DNA of 6,708 nt from JABDKJ01 sp964609215 (GCA_964609215.1 CAZSQZ010000027.1:1-6708), one strand, 5' to 3'; counted from the stretch's first letter, positions 1 to 6,105 are shown. Notes: generated from the letters alone by a model not told the origin. Numbers and translations: made by a program.

Positions 1-28
1 TGAAATTCTAGTGCAAAGCATAACTTTG
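1..28 (+). promoter_or_regulatory. Probable Bacteroidota-type promoter of the hydroxylase gene (-7 box visible, -33 box cut by window edge)
   Basis: TAACTTTG at 21-28 fits the Bacteroidota -7 consensus TAnnTTTG exactly. The window starts with TG, which could be the last two bases of a TTTG -33 box; that would leave an 18-nt spacer, close to the usual spacing. Transcription would then begin near 33-36 and leave a leader of only about 10 nt before the ATG at 45. No Shine-Dalgarno is visible in that leader, which is common in this phylum. The -33 half is inference because its first bases lie outside the window. Confidence 0.5.
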
Positions 29-44
29 TATCAAGAAATTTAAG

Positions 45-1808
45 ATGAGCCAAAAACAAGCGTACGAAAGCAATGAGCTGATAGAAAGGCTTCCACCGCA
101 TTTAAAGCAATTCATTAAACCGCAAAACTATTCGGAGTATACACCCATTAATCAAGCGGTTTGGCGTTATGTAATGCGCAAAAATTTGGATTTTCTATCT
201 AAGAATGCGCATTCATCCTATTTGAAGGGCTTAGAGAAAACAGGAATTTCTATAGAATCTATTCCGAGTATGTATGGAATGAACAGAATTTTAAAGGAGA
301 TTGGTTGGGCTGCCGTTGCAGTGGATGGCTTCATTCCTCCAAATGCCTTTATGGAGTTTCAAGCCTATAAAATATTGGTTATTGCTTCAGACATTAGACA
401 ACTTGAAAACATTGAATACACACCCGCTCCAGATATTATTCATGAAGCCGCTGGCCATGCACCTATCATTGCCAATCCAGATTATGCAGAGTACCTCCGT
501 AGGTTAGGAGCTATTGGTGCAAAGGCTATTTTATCTAAGCATGACATAGACTTATATGAAGCAGTTCGTAAACTTTCCATCATGGAAGAAGCGGAAGGAT
601 CGGATGCCAAAGAACTAGCAGATGCCAGAAATAAGGTAGAAGAGCTGCAAGGTCAGGAAGTAGATCCTTCCGAAATGGCAGAGATCAGAAACTTACAATG
701 GTGGACGGTAGAATACGGTTTAATAGGTGAACTAGAATCACCCCGCATATACGGTGCGGGACTTTTATCTTCCATTGGCGAAAGTGTCAATTGCCTTAAG
801 GACGAAGTGATAAAGAAGGAATTTTCAATTGAAGCAATTCATCAGGATTTTGATATTACCAAACCACAGCCGCAACTCTTCGTAACTCCAGATTTTTCTT
901 ATTTAATGCAAGTTTTGGAGGAATACGCCTCTACAATGAGTTTGAGGAAAGGCGGTTTTAGAGGATTAAAAAAATTGATCGAATCGAACAGGGTTGGAAC
1001 GATTGAACTGAACACTGGACTACAGGTTTCTGGAGTCTTCACAGAAATGATCAAAGATGAAGATGCCAACGTAATTTTTTTTAAGACAGAAGGTCCATCC
1101 GCACTCGCGTTTAGGGAAAAGGAATTAATCGGACATGGAACAGAAGTGCATGTAAATGGTTTTGCTTCTCCATTGGGTAAATTGAAAGGTATCAACCTAG
1201 CAATTGAAGATATGGGGCCAGTAGATCTGAAAGCTTACAATTTCTATGATGGAAAGCACTTGTCGTTTGAGTTTGAAAGTGGCATTAAAGTAGAAGGTTT
1301 AAACCTGACAGGAATTAGAAACATGATGGGCAAATTAATGCTCATTCAGCTAGTAGACTGCCAGGTAAGTTATGGAGAAAGGATATTGTTTGATGGAAAA
1401 GATGAAATATTCAATATGGCCATTGGGACACACATTATTTCAGCCTATGCTGGCCCTGCTGATTTCAACTCATTTGATAATCTCTATGAGGTATCTAAAA
1501 CAAAATCTATTAAGGCCAAAACGGAGAATAATAAAGAGCTCAACAAGCTATATGAAAGAGTGAGAGAAATACGAGAGAATAGAGATGATCAAAAAGAAGA
1601 GCTTAGAAGTATTTTCCAAAAGGTGAAAAATGATTTTGGTGAAGATTGGTTACTTTCTGTTGAAATATTGGAATTAAGCAAAGAAGAAGAATTTTCAACA
1701 GATCTTCGTAAGTACTTAGATCAGATGAAAGAAAAAAATCCTAAGTTGAAAAACCTTATTGAGGATGGGCTTGAGCTTTTACCATCTATAAATTTGAGCA
1801 GATTTTGA
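45..1808 (+). CDS. Aromatic amino acid hydroxylase (phenylalanine 4-monooxygenase-like), long form with C-terminal extension
   Basis: Predicted cytoplasmic non-haem iron, pterin-dependent monooxygenase that hydroxylates an aromatic amino acid, most likely phenylalanine to tyrosine. The catalytic domain covers about residues 30-300. It shows TPAPDIIHEAAGHAP (126-140), giving iron ligands His133 and His138 with the family's 5-residue spacing, then WWTVEYGL (219-226) with the third ligand Glu223, followed by YGAGLLSSIGES (235-246). These match the human enzyme's PDICHELLGH, FTVEFGL and YGAGLLSSFGE. There is no N-terminal ACT regulatory domain. His138 to Glu223 is 85 residues against about 40 in human PAH, so a charged segment (roughly 165-212) is inserted. 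Residues 301-587 lie outside the classical domain: two similar beta-rich modules (about 318-377 and 405-472), then a highly charged helical tail (about 485-575). Bacterial PAH of the short type is about 260-300 residues; forms near 580 residues are known in Bacteroidota. Substrate choice cannot be read from the sequence. No pterin carbinolamine dehydratase gene is nearby. The ATG start follows the -7 box by 16 nt. Confidence 0.93.
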   Translation: MSQKQAYESNELIERLPPHLKQFIKPQNYSEYTPINQAVWRYVMRKNLDFLSKNAHSSYLKGLEKTGISIESIPSMYGMNRILKEIGWAAVAVDGFIPPNAFMEFQAYKILVIASDIRQLENIEYTPAPDIIHEAAGHAPIIANPDYAEYLRRLGAIGAKAILSKHDIDLYEAVRKLSIMEEAEGSDAKELADARNKVEELQGQEVDPSEMAEIRNLQWWTVEYGLIGELESPRIYGAGLLSSIGESVNCLKDEVIKKEFSIEAIHQDFDITKPQPQLFVTPDFSYLMQVLEEYASTMSLRKGGFRGLKKLIESNRVGTIELNTGLQVSGVFTEMIKDEDANVIFFKTEGPSALAFREKELIGHGTEVHVNGFASPLGKLKGINLAIEDMGPVDLKAYNFYDGKHLSFEFESGIKVEGLNLTGIRNMMGKLMLIQLVDCQVSYGERILFDGKDEIFNMAIGTHIISAYAGPADFNSFDNLYEVSKTKSIKAKTENNKELNKLYERVREIRENRDDQKEELRSIFQKVKNDFGEDWLLSVEILELSKEEEFSTDLRKYLDQMKEKNPKLKNLIEDGLELLPSINLSRF

Positions 1809-1854
1809 GATATCCAAAATACCTGTGTGGCTTAAGTCTTCGCAATTTAAGAAC

Positions 1855-3273
1855 CTATTTTATGTTTAAATATTCCTTGGCTTTTTCCTGATCAAAATTG
1901 CTTTTTTTAAAAGGATGAGCTTCTGTGTTGAAGACATAATCATCAAAACTGAAAGTACCATCGTCTACCACCGCCAAATAGAAATATTTTAGTGTTTCTG
2001 CATAGAAATAAGTGGCCAAATAATCTTTAGCCTCCATGCTTCTTACATCCTTAACGGCATTAAAGGCAACATCATTTCTGCAGCAAGATTTCATATCTGC
2101 CCAATACGCATAAATCATGTCTAAATATTTTTGTTTCCCCGTTATTTGATGGAGATAATAGGCAGATTCGATAATCTCAGGATTCAATTCAGAATTGGCA
2201 TATTCAATAGAGTCAGTTTCATAGAGATAACGAGTAGGCAGTAAACCGTACTTATTCCATACCCAATCCCACGTATTCATATTGTTTTCTGCGTTTTCAA
2301 TCTCTCCATGTAGGGCTTGAATCGCAGGAAAAAATGCATCATAAAGAGACATGGATCTTTTCACCACTTCTCCAGTGTGCATATTCACACACGCGTAAAA
2401 TTGTTTGCTATTGTATTGGTCAGAATAATAGGTGTTGATTTTATCCAGACTGAACTTCCACATCTCGGAAATCTCTGGGTCTGGAAATAAGTAATTGCTC
2501 TTGAATAAATACTCATAATAGGAGTCCACACCCGCTTGCAGATAGGACCAATTATTAGTCCATTCACCAGTTTCAACATTAATGTAATCACCTGGCAAAC
2601 CAATTTCAGATCTTCTCTCAAAAATGGCTTTGGAAGCTTTTTTTGCAGCTTGATAATACTTAGGATCTTGTGCATAATAACTCAAGATTCCAAACTCCAA
2701 TAAATAAGTGGCAGCCTGAGCAGTGTTTACAATATTTCCTAGTCCTTTTCCATGATTTCCGGCAGTGGCACTCGTTTTCAGATTAACCGAATGGTAGGGA
2801 ATTCCGGTAGGAGATTCAAAGGCGGGTAATATTCTATCGCCAAAATCAATTGCTTGTTCAAGTATTTTAGGATTTTTACTATGATCGTAAATAGCTAAAA
2901 GACCTCCTAGAATTCTAATGTTTACTTCAAATACTTGCACATAAACATCTTGATCCCATTCTTTGGACAAAGCATATTCCTCAATTTCTTTTGCTTCGTT
3001 TTCCATTCCCATTACCGCAAGTGTGCTATAGGCATCAAATGGCGAAATGCCCAACGATTCTTCATACCAATTATATCCTGTCTTGGAAAGGGGTAATAAC
3101 ACATCATAACCCCAGGCATAGGTTTTATAAGCTGCCCAGGATCTTTGCATTTCCTGCTTGATTTCTTCAGCGGAGTATGCATTGGATTTAGCTGGAATTT
3201 CTTCTCTCTTCGGAGTAGAATTACACGAGAAACAAGTTATTAAAAGTAAAGTGAGTAGGTATTTCATTTTCAT
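1855..3273 (-). CDS. GH47-family (class I) alpha-mannosidase, predicted lipoprotein
   Basis: Predicted inverting exo-alpha-1,2-mannosidase acting in the envelope on mannose-containing glycans. Start chosen at the ATG at 3273 (472 residues, beginning MKMKYLL); a second ATG at 3267 is equally possible. A GTG at 3324 would add 17 residues without signal character and lies inside a promoter-like box. The first 17 residues form a lipoprotein signal with Cys17 (or Cys14) as the lipidated residue. GH47 landmarks run in order: WAAYKTYAWG (46-55), VFEVNIRILGGLL (114-126) with the conserved Glu116 and Arg120, LPAFESPTGIPY (149-160), GVDSYYEYL (248-256) with Asp250, NPEIIES (364-370) with Glu366, YAETLKYFYL (424-433), and VFNTEAHP (447-454) whose Thr450 binds calcium in the family. 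Glu116, Asp250 and Glu366 match the acidic triad of human ER mannosidase I (E330, D463, E599). The Arg two residues before that Asp in ER mannosidase is Gly here, and the usual RPE is NPE. No SusC/SusD or other glycosidase is adjacent. It converges on the hydroxylase gene with 46 nt between the stops. Confidence 0.92.
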   Translation of the reverse strand: MKMKYLLTLLLITCFSCNSTPKREEIPAKSNAYSAEEIKQEMQRSWAAYKTYAWGYDVLLPLSKTGYNWYEESLGISPFDAYSTLAVMGMENEAKEIEEYALSKEWDQDVYVQVFEVNIRILGGLLAIYDHSKNPKILEQAIDFGDRILPAFESPTGIPYHSVNLKTSATAGNHGKGLGNIVNTAQAATYLLEFGILSYYAQDPKYYQAAKKASKAIFERRSEIGLPGDYINVETGEWTNNWSYLQAGVDSYYEYLFKSNYLFPDPEISEMWKFSLDKINTYYSDQYNSKQFYACVNMHTGEVVKRSMSLYDAFFPAIQALHGEIENAENNMNTWDWVWNKYGLLPTRYLYETDSIEYANSELNPEIIESAYYLHQITGKQKYLDMIYAYWADMKSCCRNDVAFNAVKDVRSMEAKDYLATYFYAETLKYFYLAVVDDGTFSFDDYVFNTEAHPFKKSNFDQEKAKEYLNIK

Positions 3274-3315
3274 GATTTGAAGGGAGCGTAAGGATTGGTA
3301 TTTAAATTGCAATAA

Positions 3316-3348
3316 CAAAGGCACTATTTATTTTTCAGAAAATCAACC
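3316..3348 (-). promoter_or_regulatory. Possible promoter of the GH47 gene
   Basis: On the minus strand TGCCTTTG (3316-3323) matches the -7 consensus TAnnTTTG except for one base, and a TTG lies 20 nt upstream in the -33 position. The start point would be near 3308-3310, giving a leader of about 35 nt to the ATG at 3273. The upstream GTG codon at 3324-3322 overlaps this box, which favours the downstream start. The -33 half is weak. Confidence 0.35.
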
Positions 3349-3547
3349 CTAGGTTTAAGAGTCTTCTTTTTATTGAGGAAAAGGTAAATGAACGAAGTTC
3401 AGTATATTCCAAGGCACAAATCAAAAGTACTTTATACTTTACCTATGAAATTGACATTGTCAAGTGATTGGCTTCCGTCATTTCACTGGCTTTTTTCATC
3501 AAGCCCCAGAACAATCAAATAGAAGTCCATGTACCTTAATTTTAGCG
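3349..3547. other. Non-coding gap between the SAP and GH47 genes
   Basis: About 200 nt without a convincing gene. It holds a short perfect inverted repeat, TTGAC-ATT-GTCAA (3451-3463), and a weak GGCTT/AAGCC pairing (3488-3492 with 3501-3505). Neither is followed by a T-run in the direction of the SAP gene, so no good terminator is visible. A plus-strand ORF of 25 codons (3445-3522) has no supporting features. Otherwise I see nothing in it. Confidence 0.5.
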
Positions 3548-4174
3548 CTAAGATTTATTCTTTTGTGTATACGCTTTCCAATCTTTATAGGTCTTTGGAA
3601 TATCTAGCTTCTTCAGTTCATGCCATGCTTTTAGCCCATCTTTTCGAATAGCATGGGCTTCGTTTTCCATGTAGTCTTTCAAGAAATACATATAATAGGT
3701 TCCCTGAATACGCTTGAAGGGCTTTTTTGAATTATTCAGTTTTACATATTCCCTTGCCAAATCTCCATAGGAAATAAGCTTGCCTTTTGTAAGCTGCTCA
3801 TCACGCCAGCGATTGAGTCTGTATTTCACTCCTTGTTTACGCTTAAAATGAGGATCAATTCTTCTCGCCTCTACCTCCAAAAAACTCCATGTTTCAGTAT
3901 TGTTGGTAAAACGCCTAACAGGTAAATTTACAGTCAAACCCATTTCCGAATCTTTCAATACATTTTGATTGATGTTGCTGCGCTTAGGCTTTTTTACTTT
4001 TCCAGTTTTCAAATAATGTTTTATCAAAGGTTCTAATTCATCTTTCCTGAGCTTAGAACTATTTTCGATACCAATTTCCTTCCCAAACTTTTTTAAATCA
4101 GTAGCATACCAATACCCATTTTCAAATTCGGTGAGGGTCATGTTTTTGATTGGTTTTTTGGTGGGCGGGGGCAT
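3548..4174 (-). CDS. SAP-domain protein, predicted nucleic-acid binding
   Basis: A 208-residue, strongly basic protein. Residues about 12-58 look like a bacterial SAP-type helix-extended-helix module: MTLTEFENGYWYATDLKKFG, then IGIENSSKLRKDELEPLI, the SSKLRKDEL turn and helix being the signature. A Lys-rich linker (59-66, KVKKPKRS) follows, then a second conserved-looking region (95-200) with RRIDPHFKRKQGVKYRLNRW and ISYGDLAREYVKL, mostly helical and basic, related in my judgement to the uncharacterised regions found with SAP in such proteins (SAP_new25 / DUF6434 type). SAP modules bind DNA or RNA; the role of this protein is unknown. The start at 4174 lies 3 nt after the DUF1348 stop and has AGAAGG 9 nt upstream (minus strand, 4184-4189), the only clear Shine-Dalgarno in the window. 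Met12 is an alternative start where the conserved domain begins. Probably co-transcribed and perhaps translationally coupled with the DUF1348 gene. Confidence 0.78.
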   Translation of the reverse strand: MPPPTKKPIKNMTLTEFENGYWYATDLKKFGKEIGIENSSKLRKDELEPLIKHYLKTGKVKKPKRSNINQNVLKDSEMGLTVNLPVRRFTNNTETWSFLEVEARRIDPHFKRKQGVKYRLNRWRDEQLTKGKLISYGDLAREYVKLNNSKKPFKRIQGTYYMYFLKDYMENEAHAIRKDGLKAWHELKKLDIPKTYKDWKAYTQKNKS

Positions 4175-4177
4175 TTC

Positions 4178-4588
4178 CTATAACCTTCTGTCCTTTTCAT
4201 CTATTGGCAAATCGTTAATGCTTGCATATCGCTTTTCCATTAAACCGTTTTCATCAAATTCCCAATTTTCATTACCATAAGCACGGAACCATTGCCCATA
4301 TTTATTATGATACTCATACTCAAATCTAACTGCGATCTTATTATCAGTGAATGCCCATAGTTCTTTTTTTAGCTTATAATCCAACTCATTTTTCCATTTT
4401 CCAGTTAAAAATTCAACTACGCCTTCTCGCCCTTTGATGAACTGATTTCTATTTCTCCATTCTGTTTTTGGTGAATAGGCCATTGAAATCTTTTCAGGAT
4501 TTTGAGAATTCCATGCGTCTTCGGCCATTTGGACTTTTTGTGTGGCAGTTTCATGATTGAACGGAGGTAGTGGATGCTTTTGTTCCAT
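4178..4588 (-). CDS. DUF1348 family protein, NTF2-like fold
   Basis: A 136-residue soluble protein of the DUF1348 branch of the NTF2/SnoaL-like superfamily. The family pattern runs along nearly its whole length: PLPPF near the start, QKVQMAEDAWNSQNPEKI (17-34), AYSPKTEWRNRNQFIKGREG (37-56), LTGKWKNELDYKLKKELWAF (61-80), IAVRFEYEYH, then WFRAYGNENWEFDENGLMEK (100-119) and ASINDLPI (122-129). The fold is a cone-shaped alpha+beta barrel that usually forms dimers with a small-molecule pocket; no reaction is established for DUF1348. From memory, relatives continue for roughly 15-20 residues after the DRR-aromatic motif, while this one ends at DRRL three bases before the SAP start codon. It heads the two-gene unit with the SAP gene. 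No Shine-Dalgarno precedes the ATG; a promoter-like sequence lies 30-60 nt upstream. Confidence 0.88.
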   Translation of the reverse strand: MEQKHPLPPFNHETATQKVQMAEDAWNSQNPEKISMAYSPKTEWRNRNQFIKGREGVVEFLTGKWKNELDYKLKKELWAFTDNKIAVRFEYEYHNKYGQWFRAYGNENWEFDENGLMEKRYASINDLPIDEKDRRL

Positions 4589-4604
4589 GTCTATTTGATT
4601 AAAA

Positions 4605-4619
4605 ATTCAATATCACAAA
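4605..4619 (+). repeat. Left arm of a perfect 15-bp inverted repeat
   Basis: ATTCAATATCACAAA on the plus strand is the exact reverse complement of TTTGTGATATTGAAT at 5242-5256. The arms bracket the membrane-protein gene 4762-5235. The match ends at both sides after 15 bases and there is no flanking target duplication. In AT-rich DNA a match of this length within 6.7 kb can arise by chance, so function is open. Confidence 0.5.
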
Positions 4620-4645
4620 TTTTAGTGGATAGTGAAGAGCTCAAA
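4616..4645 (-). promoter_or_regulatory. Possible promoter of the DUF1348-SAP unit
   Basis: On the minus strand TTTG (4642-4645) and TAAAATTTG (4616-4624) are 17 nt apart. The second differs from the -7 consensus TAnnTTTG by one extra base in the spacer. The leader to the ATG at 4588 would be about 20 nt. The -7-like box overlaps one arm of the 15-bp inverted repeat at 4605-4619. Confidence 0.35.
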
Positions 4646-4739
4646 TTTAATTCATCCTGCAATGCTATGATTTTCATTTGCTGAAATTATCTAGAAATAC
4701 TGTATAAATGCATTGCATATAAAGTTTGCCAGGTTAATT

Positions 4740-4766
4740 TTTAAATCTGGCTAGGCGCAGTTTAAA
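4740..4766 (-). terminator. Weak stem-loop over the stop codon of the membrane-protein gene
   Basis: TTTAAA-T-CTG (4740-4749) pairs with CAG-TTTAAA (4758-4766): nine base pairs with one bulged base and an 8-nt loop, spanning the stop codon 4764-4762. The stem is mostly A-T and no long T-run follows on the minus strand, so it would be a poor terminator. It may instead be a short transcript-end structure or chance. Confidence 0.22.
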
Positions 4767-5235
4767 TCCCAAGTTGCCTCTTTTTTCGTTTTATGATTTT
4801 TCCCATCTCGCTCAAGTCCCAAGTATAGACCGCAATTGAGATAAATGAATTTCGAGTGACGAATAAATGTGCTTTATCCTCGTCTAAGAATTTAACAGTA
4901 TACATTGGTGGTGCTACTAATCTCAGCATTTTTATTTTCTCGATATCCTCCCAATTGCTGATTCTTTGATAGTTTGAATCACTGATTTCAAATTGGGAAT
5001 CATTGAGTTTTACAAGCTTCAATTTCTTGTTTAAGTAAAGACCTATTAAACCAAAAATTAAAGGAAATAGGAAAAAGGGAAAGATGTTTTGAAATGTGGC
5101 ATTTTCCTTTTCTACATTTATGGTGATTTCTGCATTTGTTAAGATCAATGCAATGAATACCACGAAGAATAATGACCCAAAAAATATAAACGCATATTTA
5201 ACGAAGTAGTATTGAAATTTGTCACTTTGGTGCAT
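4762..5235 (-). CDS. Small membrane protein, two TM helices plus cytoplasmic PH-like domain; function unknown
   Basis: A 157-residue protein I do not recognise. Hydrophobic helices lie at about 12-33 and 49-68 with a short polar, probably periplasmic loop (34-48) between them. The remaining 90 residues are polar and end in a basic stretch (149-154, KRKKRQ), consistent with a cytoplasmic C-terminus. The pattern KLVKLNDSQFEIS (73-85), then ISNWEDIEKIKM (92-103), then YTVKFLDEDKAHLFV (112-126) resembles the bacterial PH-like arrangement of membrane proteins, where a strand pair precedes a W-x-x-I-xx-I segment; this is fold-level inference only. It sits 33 nt downstream of the methyltransferase stop, so the two are likely co-transcribed and both at the inner membrane. 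The ATG at 5235 has no Shine-Dalgarno. One arm of a 15-bp inverted repeat lies in that 33-nt gap. Confidence 0.72.
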   Translation of the reverse strand: MHQSDKFQYYFVKYAFIFFGSLFFVVFIALILTNAEITINVEKENATFQNIFPFFLFPLIFGLIGLYLNKKLKLVKLNDSQFEISDSNYQRISNWEDIEKIKMLRLVAPPMYTVKFLDEDKAHLFVTRNSFISIAVYTWDLSEMGKIIKRKKRQLGI

Positions 5236-5241
5236 AATGTC

Positions 5242-5256
5242 TTTGTGATATTGAAT
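5242..5256 (-). repeat. Right arm of the 15-bp inverted repeat
   Basis: Reverse-complement partner of 4605-4619, located in the gap between the methyltransferase stop (5269) and the start of the small membrane-protein gene (5235). Together the arms delimit a 652-bp segment. Confidence 0.5.
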
Positions 5257-5268
5257 AGTGTTTGGCTT

Positions 5269-6018
5269 TTACTTGCAATTGAATATAGACATAAACGGTG
5301 TGAACTTTGATTCGCGAATTGATGTAAATCCAGCTTCTTTAAATGCTTTTTTCCAGGTTGCTTTTGAAAAAAAATGTGTAAAACCAATAGTGAATGCGAG
5401 AAAGTTGGGAAAATCTCTTAGGTGTTCTACCATAATCACATTACTATTTGACTTAGATACCCTTTTACATTCTTTCAGAAATTGAACCTTTTCCTCATGC
5501 TTTCGGATTTCGTGAATAGCGGACACTAAAAAGATATTGTCAACGGAATTATCATCTAAAGGGATTTTATCTGAATCTATTTGTTGCGTGTTTGGATAAA
5601 CTAAACTTACTTTTCTTGCTCTGACTATTGCTGGTTCCGTATGTTGTTTCGCATTGTAAAAATCGTAAACCTGAAGCTCTGAATGGGGTAAAACACTTTT
5701 GATGATATAACTTGTTTCATCAAATCCGGCATTCACATTCAGGTTGAGTTTTTCATTAGAATCTTCAAGTTTCATTTTTTTTAACCATTCAAAATCATAG
5801 AAACCGGAGAAATCATAAACGTAAGCGGAAACAATTAATGGCATTACGAGTCCGAAAATAAATCCACCAATTACTAAGCAAAACAGGTTCGTATTCCAGT
5901 TCAATAGATATTGGCTCCCGATAATTAATGCCAAAGCAATAAATCCAAAAACGTAAAAGTGCCTGTTAAAGCTTAGAATGTTAAGCACTCCTTGAAATTT
6001 TCGTCTTTTTATTTCCAT
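5269..6018 (-). CDS. Membrane-anchored class I SAM-dependent methyltransferase-like protein
   Basis: A 249-residue protein with two N-terminal membrane helices (about 20-39 and 44-68) followed by a cytoplasmic Rossmann-type methyltransferase domain (about 90-249). Motif I is atypical: NLNVNAGFDETS (92-103) stands where the Gly-rich D-x-G-x-G-x-G loop usually is. VYDFY (117-121) provides the acidic strand-2 residue. IPLDDNSVDNIFLVSAIHEI (152-171) is the usual LPF-x-D-x-S-FD-type post-motif region, FLKECKRVSKSNSNVIMVEH (180-199) the strand-5 region, and WKKAFKEAGF (222-231) the C-terminal helix and strand. The segments HTEPAIVRARK and EHLRDFPNFLAF look like features of a distinct subgroup. The substrate is unknown; membrane anchoring suggests a lipid, quinone or membrane-protein target, but that is inference. 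It could also have lost catalysis. The ATG at 6018 follows an A-rich stretch without a Shine-Dalgarno. The upstream gap is 87 nt. Confidence 0.77.
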   Translation of the reverse strand: MEIKRRKFQGVLNILSFNRHFYVFGFIALALIIGSQYLLNWNTNLFCLVIGGFIFGLVMPLIVSAYVYDFSGFYDFEWLKKMKLEDSNEKLNLNVNAGFDETSYIIKSVLPHSELQVYDFYNAKQHTEPAIVRARKVSLVYPNTQQIDSDKIPLDDNSVDNIFLVSAIHEIRKHEEKVQFLKECKRVSKSNSNVIMVEHLRDFPNFLAFTIGFTHFFSKATWKKAFKEAGFTSIRESKFTPFMSIFNCK

Positions 6019-6105
6019 TTTTCTAGTTTGCCTAAGCTATATAAACAATATCTATCAAAGGAACAGGAACACCTATATAACGTGTTGTTTGTATGAAAAG
6101 TGCGT

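Noticed and set aside
1831..1851. CTTAAG ... TTTAAG pairing between the converging hydroxylase and GH47 genes as a shared terminator
   Set aside because: Only six A-T-rich pairs including a G-T wobble, a 9-nt loop and no T-run on either side; too weak to call.
3274..3324. GTG start at 3324 for the GH47 gene
   Set aside because: It would place 17 polar/mixed residues before an otherwise ideal lipoprotein signal and start inside the likely -7 box.
4703..4721. ATGCATTGCAT-centred near-palindrome between the membrane-protein and DUF1348 genes as an operator
   Set aside because: Short, AT-rich, interrupted by two unpaired bases, and upstream of no start codon at a useful distance.
4605..5256. 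The inverted-repeat segment as a small insertion sequence or MITE
   Set aside because: The enclosed gene is not a transposase, the arms have no flanking target duplication and the segment is a normal gene plus its gaps.
5258..5485. Plus-strand ORF of 75 codons and other overlapping frames inside the annotated genes
   Set aside because: They lie opposite or within genes with clear family motifs and have no recognisable features of their own.
6056..6063. TTCCTTTG (minus strand) as -7 box for the methyltransferase gene
   Set aside because: One mismatch to TAnnTTTG and no TTTG at the right distance upstream; a promoter in the 87-nt gap is possible but not supported.
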